Of a stretch of DNA of 64,000 bases, positions 47,604-58,964 are shown in pieces. Every line of letters begins with the position of its first letter. Within the stretch, counting starts at the first letter, position 1. Source of the DNA: Turritopsis dohrnii (Eukaryota > Cnidaria > Hydrozoa > Anthoathecata > Oceaniidae); assembly GCA_027922465.2 (NCBI GenBank), contig BQMF02000021.1:186001-250000 (forward strand), in the 5' to 3' direction. The notes beneath the pieces are model-generated. The model saw nothing but the letters and a program-made list of their open reading frames with translations. It was not told the origin of the DNA and did not search any database. The position numbers and the translations under genes are program-made.

Positions 47604-48087
47604 CAGTGGCGTAACTGAGGGGGTGCGTTGGGTGCGATCGCACCGCCCTCTGATTAAGCTTGCCCTTTTTTCTGACCAAGTAATATTTCATACGATATTC
47701 TTTTCACTAAAGTTATATAAATCATTACTTTAAGAGCGGAACCTTTCGCGATTTTTGCCTTTTTTCGCGAAATTCAAAAAAAATTTCTTTATTCATTGTC
47801 ATTCACGAAAGTTTTTTTCTCCCGAAAGTAAAGTTTTTGGAGGATTCGCGACAGTTTTATCAGTAAAATTTATTTTAAAGCTGTCATTAGCGAAAGTTAA
47901 ATTCGCGAAATTTCGCGATTTTCCATCCTTGCGAAACTTTCTGCCCTTAAATTAATTATTTGTCAACAAAGTTGCAAAAAATAGCTTTGTGCATTTGTTA
48001 CTATATGGCATGAAGTGTGCTATTGCTTTTATTGCCCAAATTTGTGAAAAACGCACCTACCCTAAGTTTAACTCAGTTACGCCACTG
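47604..48087. mobile_element. hAT-like MITE
   Basis: 484 bp with inverted ends CAGTGGCGTAACTGAG and CTCAGTTACGCCACTG, typical of non-autonomous hAT elements. The interior includes TTCGCGAAATTTCGCG palindromic words (47740-47945) that may be a further nested fragment. The 8-bp flanks do not form a perfect duplication, so the insertion is old or the ends are misjudged. Confidence 0.6.
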
Positions 48088-48392
48088 GCTCCTGCATCTT
48101 ATAATTGGCTATATTTGATAAATTACTCTTGCCAAGAATGAAGAACGCTTTTCATATACAGGCATCTGTAATTTCTCAATGGTATAATGCGGATACAACA
48201 TATGATCTCTCCCCCCGTTCATTTTGTACTTCTCTCCTGTAGTGTATTAGGCGCATCTTTTGGGCGTGTGTTTGGAACGAGCATGATTGAAAGTACACCC
48301 CAGCCGCGCTGAATACCATCTGTGTTGTTTGGTTGTTGAAGCTGGTCTGCTAGAGTCTCTCTGTCAATTTTTTATTTTCCCCATCAAGCAAC

Positions 48393-51300
48393 ATGTTGTC
48401 AACAATCATTTTAGCTGTCTGTGTTACTTCTTCCTTTGCTGATCATGTCTTGGATTTGAATAACGACAATTTCGACACATATGTTATGGATTCAAAGAAA
48501 AATGTCCTGGTAGAATTTTATGCACCTTGTGAGTAAATTTTACCTTATATATATAGATATATATTTGTCACCTTTTAATTTATATTTTTACATTCGAATT
48601 TCCCCGAGCTTATCCTTCTTTTCCTAAAAAGTCAGCCTACTGAAAAAACGAACAAAGAAGCAACAAAAAAGTTCTTTTCTGTGTGGTTGCTATACTGGGC
48701 GCTATTTCCTTTTCGCACCCCCCTAACTGTATCTGATCCTAGCCCTAACCCTAACCCTGACCCTAGGGGGGTGCGAAAAGGAAATAGCGCCGCTAAACTG
48801 TAAAACGATTGAAAAGAAAAAGGGAAGATTGATCAGCTCCCTTCTCATAAATCCTCCTATGTATTTACACTTTCACAGTTTGTATTCACAATAAAAGCAA
48901 ATGAACTGAACAGTTTATGTCGTGCAAAAAGATATATAAGTCAGAAATCACTAAATTGCAAGTTTATAGAATACCCTGGTTGAAATCCTGGCTAGGATCC
49001 TGACAGGATCTTACAGGATTCCTAACAGGATCCTATGTAGGATCCTACAGGATCCTATGTAAGATCTTACAGGATCCTGTGCAGGATCCTGTAGGATCTT
49101 GTGCAGGATCCTGTAGGATCCTGTAAGATCCTGCACAGGATCCTGTAAGATCCTGCACAGGATCCTGTAAGATCTTACATAGGATCCTGTAGGATCCTAC
49201 ATAGGATCCTGTTAGGAATCCTGTAAGATCCTATGTAGGATCCTGTAGGATCTTACATAGGATCTTCGTTTTCCGAGAGTTGATTTGAAGTGTTTTGATA
49301 CAGTATGGACTTTGAGTGGAGAAAGATCTAACTTATGCAAAGTTGTATTTAAAGAATTTTTTGGGATTTTGGAATTTTTGTTAAGTAGCAGTGGCAGTAG
49401 TCTCTTGGTAAATCGAGTTATCATCATCACTTTCACTACATTCTATCACTGTATTAAACTCCATTTTATTGCTTCTACAGAATGGACACAATTCCATAGC
49501 ACAGCTGTAAAACCTTTTCACATTATAAACTTAACCATACTACTGATGGTAACTTCTCGAAGACTATCTAAATTACAGTTATAATTATTATAGAAAATTC
49601 ACTTTCAAGATCTTCTATGTAAAAACCATTTCTCCTTGTATATGTCAACAAGTGACTAGGACTATCATTAGCAATTCCAACTGTGCATGAAGATGTCATA
49701 GCTACTTTACATAAACTTTTTCATAAAAAACTTATAAACTTTGCATAAATCTATATAATATTCTATACTATTCTTTTTAATTAACTAGGGAATTAATTCC
49801 TGGGAGTATTCTAATTTTAGAATTCTTATTCATGTGAAATTGATACACATGGGATTTGAAGTTCCAATATAAATCCATTGAGAAAAAAACATTGTTATAA
49901 TAAAGACAGTCATAAAATTATTAATAAAATCAGATAAATTTTCGAATAAGTTACTTTCATCAACTTTACAAATACTAGAATGCTTCACAGTGGTGTAATG
50001 AACATAAATTTTGTTAAAAAGTTCTTTGAAGTTGTATATCTCCTGATTGCCTTAGATGACCAAGCCAATTTTTTGCATAGATATGGCTCAATATCTGTTA
50101 TAGATATGTATGGGAAATTTCCAATTTTGCCAAGCTTGGGAACTCGGAAATCAATTATATTTGGAGGTCTTACTAGGATCCTAATAGGATCCTGACAGGA
50201 TTCCTGAACAATATCCTGGCAGGATCTTAACTCAATCCTGGCAGGATCTTAATAAGATCCTATTAAGATCCTGACAGGATTCCTGAACAATATCCTGGCA
50301 GGATCTTAACTCAATCCTGGCAGGATCTTAATAAGATCCTATTAAGATCCTGACAGGATTCCTGAACATTATCCTGGCAGGATCTTAACTCAATCCTGGC
50401 AGGATCTTAATAAGATCCTATTAAGATCCTGACAGGATTCCTGAACATTATCCTGGCAGGATCTTAACTCAATCCTGGCAGGATCCTAGTAAGATCCTGT
50501 AAGATAGTCCTGAATAGGATTCTTTTGTCAGGATTTGAGTCCTACCAGGATCCTAATAGGATCCTAGTAGGATCCTGGTAGGATCCTGTTCCTGTCAGGA
50601 TCTTACAGGATCTTGTAGGATCTTACAAGATCTTGTAGGATCCTGTCAGGATTTTAACCAGGGGTGTCAGTAGTTATGGGAGTGGACTGCAATAAAGCTG
50701 GTTCATTCACCCTGCACACTGCTTGACCATTAATATTATTATCATGGTTATTAATATTCCAGGGGGCTTTTTTTACTTTTGTGGAAATGATCATTAAATT
50801 AACTTGAAAAATATTTCCACTTATCTGTCCAGTCATTATAATTGAATCTTCTTTATCATTCCCCACATCTCTTTTTATAAAAGTTGGCAGGCATTCTACC
50901 TTCACTAAAATAGATATGACCTTATAACAATTTCACTTTTTAATATGAAAACGCTACATAATTGTCATAATTACCAGGTCTGAACCAGGCTTTAAAGATT
51001 TTGATATAACGGAAGCCTGTGTTTTACGGTCATTTTGTGGATAAAATGTAAAACTGCATTGCAAGCAGTTTATTTTGCTTACCAACATTGTCCCTAAATG
51101 ACCTTTTTGTTTCCACTCAAAGAATGAAAAATGATGTCTCTATAAAGTCACCTTATTATGTTGTCATCATGCAGATACTTTGATAAAAAAGTTTAATTCA
51201 GGGTGTGGTCATTGTAAAAGTCTTGCTCCTACTTACGAGAAGGTCGGAGAAGCATTTCAAAGTGAACCAAACGTAAGTTAATTCCTTCTTCAAGGTCGAT

Positions 51301-53899
51301 AAGGATTGTTTTGCTTGAGTTCCACTCTAAGATTTTAATAGAGAGATGATGTTCTTCACCATGTTTATTATTTTCAATTTTTCCAGTAGAATAACATTGA
51401 CTTTTCCTTCCTTGTTTAGTGTATCGTAGCTCGTGTGGATGCAGATAGTCAAAGAGATTTAGCATCCAGGTATCATAATTGTTTTCACTTTATCAGCTAT
51501 TACTAATGGTTTACGAATTAAGTAAAATGTAATCTGCTAAATTAACTATAGCTTCCTATATAGGACTTTAAGTTTCATGGTAGGCAGCAAACATTATCAT
51601 CCCATTAGGCAAAATCATTATTGAAATATAGTGTATTTGTTTCTATAGAAATGCACTCCTTTGCAGTGTATTTTCAATTCACTGGGGTACTTGAACAAGT
51701 TCCAAACATATCTTTCATTCCAGAAAAGCCTTCAACCTGCTTTCAGCTTGATATACTTCTTTTGTATGCGTGAGGTCTTTTTTCGGGCTGTTTGGTCTTG
51801 TAGGGTTGAAGACTTTGTGTTTATATTCCTGGTAAGTAAGTAAGTAAGTAAGTAAGTAACGGGAGTTTTTAGTCCTTGGGCTTCCATCCGTAATGGTTGG
51901 TTCTTCCGCCCGCCGACTTGCAACTGTTAGTTGACTTACCGCCAGAGATACGTATAGCATTGCTCTAACTTGCCCGAAGGCCAGTGTGCAGTCAGTCGAT
52001 GGCTCCTAATGGGCTGACACGCTGCTTTTAAAGCGCATCGGAGTGGTGTAATGAGATACGACATGACTGGACTCGAACACGGGTCGCAGCGGTCGCACTC
52101 AAAGGTACCAACCACTACACCAATTATATGTTAGGTTTGGTATCAGTGGTTATCCAACAATCAAATTCTTCCCAAAAGACAATAAAGAGGGTGAAGAAGT
52201 AAGTTTTTTTTGAATGGCTGTGACATCAAACGTACTCCTGTGCTCCTTTGTTCACTGTAATTTATGATTTAGGTCATTGCCATTGTGTGGGCATTATGAC
52301 ACAACCAGAATTAACGAAACGTTTAGAGTTGTGAAATCAATTTTTTGTTGAAGTACTTTGTGAAATGATGGGAGAACCAATAAAAAAGAACTCCATAATA
52401 AGTTTACTGGTTGATCTTCACAGGAAAAGGCTGTGGTTTCTATTACACAAGAAAATATACTCTAGCCTTATGCACTTTTTAGTATTCTAGTGGCAGAAGT
52501 GAAGAGGACTTTATCAGTTACTTGAATGATCGCTGTGGCACCAACCGTGTTTCTGGTGGTGGAATAAATGACCAGGTAGATTTTTTGTTCTTTTCCCATG
52601 AAAGTTGTCTGTTGTTTTTTTTATTATTGTTTGCCCTGTGTTTGTTTACTATAATTTTAGGCTGGAAGAATTGATGCTTTTGATGAAGCGGCCAAGAATT
52701 TCATTACATCTCCGGTATATATTGTTTATATTGTCTTGTTCTTCTTTCACTGCTGAAATTACGGAAAACTTGGGTTTCTCGATGGTCTTTCATCAGGGAG
52801 TTGGAGATCATAAACATTGCTATTAAAGGTCTGGCAATTGAGGTTGCCAGTTTTTAGGGATTGGGGAAAAGTGAAACCAAAAACCTCAGCTAAAAATTTG
52901 ATACTAAAAAAGTTTAAAAGTTGAACAAGTAGGTTGGTATGACAGTTGCTTCGAATTATCAACTTTTTACTGTGTTGTCTTAAAATTATTCTATTAATTT
53001 TTATTTTTGATAAGCTCTTTAAATATCTGATTGCAAAGTTCAGTTCTATCCAAGGATGCCAAAAATTTCTTTCAACTATAAGGCAACTGTGTTCACACTT
53101 TCTGTGTATGAATGTCAAAAAAAACCCTGTTTCTTTTTTAGGACAAGAGGCAGTCTATTATATCTGATGTCACTCAAACCACAGACGGAGAATCTGATCC
53201 TGAGTATGCTTAATTGATCGCTTGATTTCTGTATTGACTGTTTGACCTTTGTTTGAAAATATGAGGAGAAAATGATGGAACATAAAGGACATTTATTCAT
53301 GTCTCCTTTTTTTTCTGCTTCTCGAACTTCCTTAACCTTCTGTTTGTTGTCATGTCAGTGCTGGTCTGTATTTTATTCATTCTATCAACAACTAGTTACA
53401 AGAAATCTGGTGAGTACTACGTGAAGGTGATGAAGAAGATCCAAGAGAAAGGAGAAGGTTATGTAGCGAAAGAGATTTCAAGATTGCAGCGAATGTTAGG
53501 TAAACTTGTTATGGCAATCCTTATCTCCACCCACCAGTGGAGGTAGTACGCCCTTGCTCTGAGTTGAGAGTCCCCACCCAAACCTGTTCAACGTCCACAA
53601 TTAGAAGTAGTGTACCCTTGCTCTGCGTCACCGTCTCTACCCAAACTGCCCCATTTCTGCCTCATATTTTTGCTATTTGTCTGATTTGTAAAAATGGTTT
53701 TGTGAAATGTTGTTTTATATAGTTTCTGTGCTCTTATTGGTTGGTTTCTTCTGAATTGAATTCTTATTGATTGATTATATCGTTGTGTATGTTTTCCTAT
53801 TTAGAGGGCAACATGAAAGCTGATAAGAGGGACAACATGTTCAAACGAAAAAATATTCTCAGTCAATTCGCAGAAGCCCTTCCAAAAGAAGAGTTATAA
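48393..53899 (+). CDS. Single-thioredoxin PDI-D / ERp29-like ER protein, 242 aa, 9 exons
   Basis: A likely ER-lumen thiol-disulfide folding factor. Exons: 48393-48528, 51202-51272, 51420-51469, 52135-52198, 52483-52575, 52661-52714, 53142-53203, 53396-53499, 53805-53899; every phase closes. Signal peptide residues 1-16 (cleavage after SSFA). One thioredoxin domain (about 18-130) with WCGHCK at 46-51 and the cis-proline at 93 in GYPT. Then an all-helical ERp29 C-terminal (D) domain (about 139-235: AGRIDAFDEAA, YYVKVMKKI, KEISRLQRML, KRKNILSQFAE) and a C-terminal KEEL ER-retrieval signal. Length and layout match animal ERp29 (261 aa, also ending KEEL), but ERp29 lacks the CxxC pair. PDI-D proteins of plants and Dictyostelium have CGHC but two thioredoxin domains. 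Intron 1 (2.7 kb) holds a 1.7-kb repeat element and a telomere-like hairpin. Confidence 0.85.
48698..48791. repeat. Inverted repeat with telomere-like loop (PDI intron 1)
   Basis: The left arm starts GGCGCTATTTCCTTTTCGCA and runs into CCCCCCTA. The right arm is its perfect reverse complement over about 28 bp, ending GGAAATAGCGCC. The loop of about 38 bp holds CCCTAACCCTAACCCTGACC, i.e. about three copies of the animal telomere hexamer on the C-rich strand. Confidence 0.8.
48974..50663. mobile_element. Element with AGGATCCT satellite arms
   Basis: The ends are inverted: CCCTGGTTGAAATCCTG at the left, CAGGATTTTAACCAGGG at the right. The left arm (to about 49266) is AGGATCCT/AAGATCTT repeats arranged as a large palindrome. 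The right arm (50170-50655) starts with about four copies of a 79-bp unit (GACAGGATTCCTGAACA at 50194, 50273, 50352, 50431) and ends in further GGATCCT repeats. The central 0.9 kb is AT-rich without a convincing gene. It lies in intron 1 of the PDI-like gene. Confidence 0.75.
51601..51686. mobile_element. CACTGCGA-type MITE, copy 8 (PDI intron 3)
   Basis: CCCATTAGGCAAAATCATTA, TTGAAATATAGTGTATTTGT, AAATGCACTCCTTTGCAGTG and TTCACTGGGG in family order. Shorter than copy 5. Confidence 0.5.
51832..52128 (-). mobile_element. tRNA-derived SINE, family c, with (TAAG)n tail
   Basis: Minus strand: A box TGGTGTAGTGGTTGGTACC at the high-coordinate end, B box GTTCGAGTCC, then a body and a terminal simple repeat, (GTAA)7 on the plus strand at 51832-51860. 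It sits within intron 3 of the PDI-like gene. The A box begins only about 10 bp from the exon 4 acceptor. Confidence 0.65.
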
Positions 53900-54577
53900 C
53901 ACCATGTGCAGTCATATAACACTTTAAAGTATTTTGCCTCAAGAATCAAATAACCAGCAGCATTCTTGTATTCTGCCTGAGCTTTGCACATCTACGAACA
54001 CGTTATTTTCTTTCTCTCTGTCTCTCTTGTTAATTATTATCACAAATTCCCTTCATTTTCGATGAAATTTTATTTTATTTGTGTAGGAGTATTTTGGGAA
54101 GGATTTCAAATATTTGGTCCATTTTTCCATATTATTTAGAAGTTGTTTTTTAGAATTTTTTTTTCTGTTGTAGTTTGCGTTTCAAGATAACATTCTATTT
54201 CTCGTACTTTTATCTTTTATCTTCCTCATGTGTGTTGACAATCAAATTGTACTCTGGATGTATGAGAAATTAGATATGACCTTGCTTTGTACTGATATCA
54301 TAGGTGCTTCTTGTTGTGCCCTAAGGAGTATATAAACGTCATACTATTGTGGAGCTTACTTGAGTCGATTTTAAGCCAATACGGAATGGGCGGAATTGGG
54401 GCGATTTTTCGACAGAGGGCGCTACATGGAGAATCTACGACATACAGTCGATACGCCCTTTTACAAGTTCATATTCGTGAACTTTGAACATTTGAAATAG
54501 TTGGAACTTAACTGTGATAATATCCTGTTATTTTTCTACTTTGCTTCACGGTGCGTTCTTTTAGAATAAATAAAGAA
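53900..54577. other. PDI 3' UTR and PIG-S promoter/5' UTR
   Basis: A 678-bp gap. The stretch just before PIG-S (54370-54480) is GC-richer and includes AGAGGGCGCTACATGGA, possibly a promoter-proximal regulatory motif. No TATA box is obvious. Confidence 0.4.
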
Positions 54578-56104
54578 ATGGATTACCCACAAGCGTTTGT
54601 ATCGATCATCATGTTATGTGTATGCGTGATAGTTGGGCTTCCATTATGGTGGAATACAACTAAAGTTTATCGTGCCGATTTACCGAACCAAAAAATAACG
54701 TCGTTGCGTAATTTGCCGATTAAACTGGGAATTTCGTTGGATGTTACGATCGCGGGGGATCTGGTTGTAAATATCACAGACTTGAAAAACGGTTTAATGG
54801 GACAGTTCGAGAAACGTAGTCACGTGAACATCATCGACCTAAATATACATAAGAAACAATTGGATACAGATGACGTCATTGATTATTGTTCGTTATTGAA
54901 TGTAGATATCAACAGAACCGAGACTAGAGCCCAGTTCCTTTTATTGTTGGGTTCGTCTGATAGAGTGGCGTATAAATATTGTGGCTTCGGTTTTGGCGTG
55001 GTCATTTTACTCCCAAAACGGTTAACATCCGACTTGCTTGACGTCATTATGTCACCTTTGGATTTGTTTATTTCTCCAAGTGACAATAATGAACATCTTT
55101 CCAATAGACATCTGAAAGGGAGGGCGTTCGAACAATCTCTGCCGCCCTCCCCAAGCTATCGCATCACATTTACGTTAGCTGTTGCTAATCCGATGGAGTT
55201 TGTACCGACATGGGATATCGAGAATGCAATTGCTACGCACTTGGCACCAGTATTAAAGCAGCTTTCGTTTTTAGGTCCTTTTAGAATTTCGTCTCAAATT
55301 TTATATTACACCGACGTCAATATTTCACCTAAAAAACAAGACAACGGTTATTATTACAGCAAAGCGAGGTTACCATTGCTGATCAACCCGCTGGAATCGA
55401 GGCTAAATACTTACACTTCAACTGATGTCGGGTTGAATTTCATCGTATACATTCCACCGAAAGCGTACAGTCCTTTAGTCATAAAAGCCAAGAAATCGGA
55501 TGACGTGAATTTCACCGCCTTTCATAGTCCAAGATGGGGCGGAATACAGTTCCATTCTGTCTCTTCTTCTGATGTCACTGATGACGCAAAGGTGACAGTC
55601 CCTATACGTGACCTTATGCCAATGTTCGTCGAACAATTCAAGTTATTAGTCGGGCTTCCTGCGCGCCCTGATATCTTTCAAGGCGTTGAAAACGACATCT
55701 CCGATTGGATGCGTCTGCGGCTAGTTTGCGAACGAACGTTGGATAATCTGCAGAAATCTATTTCGACCTTGGATTCGTTATCAAAACTTTTAGAAGAAAT
55801 TCACAACATAGTCATTAAGGACGAGATTCGCGATCTTGTCGAAATGTCGATTCGTCATATCGAACAATCGAAGGAGAACTTTGAAGCCGCCTCTATAGAC
55901 GAAGCTTACCGCCACTCAAAAGAAGCATATGTACTTTCCGAGAGGGCGTTTTATGACTCGTCTCTATTGGCGCTTCTGTATTTTCCAGACGATCAAAAGT
56001 ACGCCATTTACGTACCGTTGTTTCTGCCGATAGCCTTGCCGATGATGGTGTCTTTCGGGAAAGCTGTAAAATGGCTGAAGAGAAAAGAAAGTGTGGCTGA
56101 ATGA
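54578..56104 (+). CDS. PIGS: GPI transamidase component PIG-S, 508 aa, single exon
   Basis: PIG-S is a subunit of the ER GPI-transamidase that swaps the C-terminal signal of precursor proteins for a GPI anchor. One open frame of 508 codons starts at ATG 54578. The frame is open 27 bp further upstream but without another ATG. Domains: short cytosolic N-terminus, membrane helix about residues 6-25 (FVSIIMLCVCVIVGLPLWW) with the family-typical GLPLWW-T--YRA-LP motif right after it, a large lumenal region (RHLKGRAFEQ, WGGIQFH, LVGLPARP), and a second membrane helix near 480-500. Slightly shorter than human (555). It has no intron, while every neighbour has at least two. Codon choice looks GC-richer than neighbours. 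The gene could be a retrocopy or have lost its introns. I see no clear poly-A tail or target duplication to settle this. Confidence 0.88.
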   Translation: MDYPQAFVSIIMLCVCVIVGLPLWWNTTKVYRADLPNQKITSLRNLPIKLGISLDVTIAGDLVVNITDLKNGLMGQFEKRSHVNIIDLNIHKKQLDTDDVIDYCSLLNVDINRTETRAQFLLLLGSSDRVAYKYCGFGFGVVILLPKRLTSDLLDVIMSPLDLFISPSDNNEHLSNRHLKGRAFEQSLPPSPSYRITFTLAVANPMEFVPTWDIENAIATHLAPVLKQLSFLGPFRISSQILYYTDVNISPKKQDNGYYYSKARLPLLINPLESRLNTYTSTDVGLNFIVYIPPKAYSPLVIKAKKSDDVNFTAFHSPRWGGIQFHSVSSSDVTDDAKVTVPIRDLMPMFVEQFKLLVGLPARPDIFQGVENDISDWMRLRLVCERTLDNLQKSISTLDSLSKLLEEIHNIVIKDEIRDLVEMSIRHIEQSKENFEAASIDEAYRHSKEAYVLSERAFYDSSLLALLYFPDDQKYAIYVPLFLPIALPMMVSFGKAVKWLKRKESVAE

Positions 56105-58964
56105 TAGAACATTTATTTTTTATCAACTGAAAGAGAGAAATCAAGGGAACTGCCTCCAATGTTCAGATCAAGAAGAACAGTGGGTACATGCGACTATTCT
56201 GGGTCAGTAAGTCTACTGCTATGTTGGTCTCAATGAAGAGTCATATTTTCGTCGCGTTCATTGTTGTTGCAAGGGCGCCCAATTTACCTCCGATCATCAA
56301 TATCTTATAGTGGCTGCTGCAAAAACTGTCATAATAAGATACTGTTTTTATCTGGGCCAGCGATAACGGAGATAATGTTTTCTCCCGTGTCCTTATTGTA
56401 TTTTTCACAAATTTATTTTGTAAAAATAGTGAAAATTAAAAGAATGATAAAGATGGTATACTCCTTGTAAATTCAACTTCGTACAACGTTCAGGCGCAAT
56501 TTCCAAAATGCGCCCCAGTCGTAATTAGCATTCTCTAACAAATTAGACTGGTGATAAACGTTGGTGGATTTTAGAAAGCCAAGACATATTTTTCGTGATT
56601 GTATCTTTTATATGAGGGTGGAAGAGGGTATTACCGCCTTCCTATTTGTTTTAGCGTTTTCCTTCAAGCATTGCTAAGCAGAGTACTAGAAACTATTGAA
56701 TATTTTCACACTCGTTTTATCTGAACAATGAATTGAAATCTTCACGACAAAAGTAACTTAGCAACGGTAACGATTCAGTGTAAAAAGTGCACTGGAATGC
56801 ATTATTCAATTATTCATTAATTCGATTTGCTTTGTTACCGGGATACGTTTAGTACGGGGGAGGAGGTTGTTGAGTTTTGATTGACATTTGTGTTTGGAAT
56901 TAACAACGAAAACGTACATGTAAATATATTTTCAACTCAAAACAAAAAAGATTGTTCACACATTTATCTTTGTAATAAAGTTATTTTTCCGAATAAATAT
57001 GTTATTCTGTTGATAAGTAACAAATAAATGTGGTTTCTCAGTAGTGGTTATTTGAAACACGTGTCAGGATAATGATGGCAATGTAAAAGGACATGTACAA
57101 ATGGAGTTATTGTTAGGAAAGACCAGGTTTTATTTAAAATGTCTTAATTTTTAGCTTCCATGTTTAATATTTTCTGTTGTAGATTTCCAGTCAAAAGATG
57201 GAGATATCGGGGGATGTATAATTCCCGATGGCATGATAATTTGAGACCGTTAAAACTCTTCAGTGTCAAACGTTGTAAAATTCATTTTGGCGCCTCAGCA
57301 TAGTTGAGGAGCGCCTATCGATTCCTTTATGGGAAGAGACTTTTTAAGAGGATAGGTAGCGCTGGGTTTCGATCTGAATCCATTTCGTTAGTACTCATTT
57401 GTGTGCATAGAGGATGCGCAGAATATCTCCACTTTAGAGGCAGGGATACACACGTGTAGTACACGTATTTGATTTCCGCGGCGGAATCAAAAACTTTCGT
57501 GTGTCTCTTAACATAAAACTTGTAAACAAACAAAATGGCCTTCTAAAATGGTGTTTGTTATGGATAATACAGAAAGCGTAGATCAAAAACCCAGTTGCTT
57601 AGTTTTTTCAGTTGAAGCTAAATGCAAGCTTTCTTCCACTTATTGTCCACTTATCTATGTGATGAGATTTTAACAAATATATAATTGTTTCAAACTTCTA
57701 GAACAAATTGAACAAATTTAAGTTTCTTCATGATAAAGAAATGACGACAGAAATTGCATCTCTTGCAGTTATTTTAAGAAGCCTTTTGATTTTTAGGAGG
57801 GATGCTAATAAAAATGAGAGGGATAATATCAGATTTTAGTAAAATCTTTGAAGTCTTTAATACACTAATCCCTGCAATCGTATATCCCCTATTTATTTTT
57901 TAGTGGATAGATTTTTTTTTTTTTTTTTAACAGTAAACTTCCTCTTATGTCCGTGCAAAATCATGTAGAGGCGAGAGACACTTTTTTCAAGATTAATTTA
58001 AAAGCACGTGCCATTAGGTCAGGTTTTTTTATCATTTCACGGGGAATCATCATTGGTCATTGCATTGCACAGTAGTCAGGGAAAACAGCTGCTAAACGTG
58101 GGATCCTGTAAAATGTGGGTCTATTATATATACCGCAATTGTGGCATCCATTGCAAACTCATGATGTGGACAAACCTGGTAGATATGATATCCATGATTG
58201 AACTGTTAATCAAATTCCTTTTATTTTCATTTTTCAGCAGTCAGATATATACTATAACGAAGTAAAGAAAAGAAAACAAACACGTGCTGAAAACAGTCAA
58301 CAATCAAATCAGATCGGCTAATCTGACATGTGGGCAAGATAAATTGTTTCTGAATATGTCTCGCTAATCCTTTAAGAAAGAAAATTGGGTTGAAAACGGT
58401 TTACCAGGACCGAGTCTAAAAAACATTTATTGCAATTGTGTTTCACGTATTTACGGGATCCCGCATTTAGCTGTTTTGTCTGACTGTTGCATCCCCAATC
58501 GAATGCAACGTTTTTGGGGAAATATCCCAAGAACCAATGGGATAACTGACGTTTTTAGGGTCCGCAATTTGGGTAATTGGGCAATTTGGTGATTGGGCGA
58601 TGTCTCTCTAACAGTTGATTGTGTTTGATCAGCACAATTTTTTTATCAGTTTTTCGAGCTCTACAACATGGGTAGACTTTTCAGTCGCAATTCCGTATTA
58701 AAATATTTCATTCAATGCTTCATCAGAAAAGCTGTAGGAAATGAGAATACTCATGTTGAAAGGGTTTTCTTTATCTAGCCATTTGTGATGGTTTATGATT
58801 TATATACATTGAATGAACACAATGCAACTATTAAGCTTTATGGTGGCCCATTGTAATTTTCTTTCCTCCAGTTATTGTCCTAGTATTATTATGAAGTTTG
58901 AAATTTTGAGTTCAATGTCTTTTAGGTTGATGCACGATTTTAAAAGTTCATAACATAGTCCAAA
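56105..58964. other. Intergenic region between PIG-S and MGAT5
   Basis: 2.9 kb without a convincing exon. AATAAA-type signals occur near 56993 and 57024. A poly-T run lies at 57910-57929. A non-coding first exon of MGAT5 may lie here, because a plausible acceptor (TTTTAG at 58920-58925) precedes its ATG by 40 bp. Confidence 0.4.

Noticed and set aside
48690..48800. Chromosome end or telomere
   Set aside because: Only about three hexamers, enclosed by an inverted repeat and inside an intron with gene sequence on both sides.
54883..55104. Minus-strand frame inside PIG-S
   Set aside because: Shadow of the PIG-S coding frame.
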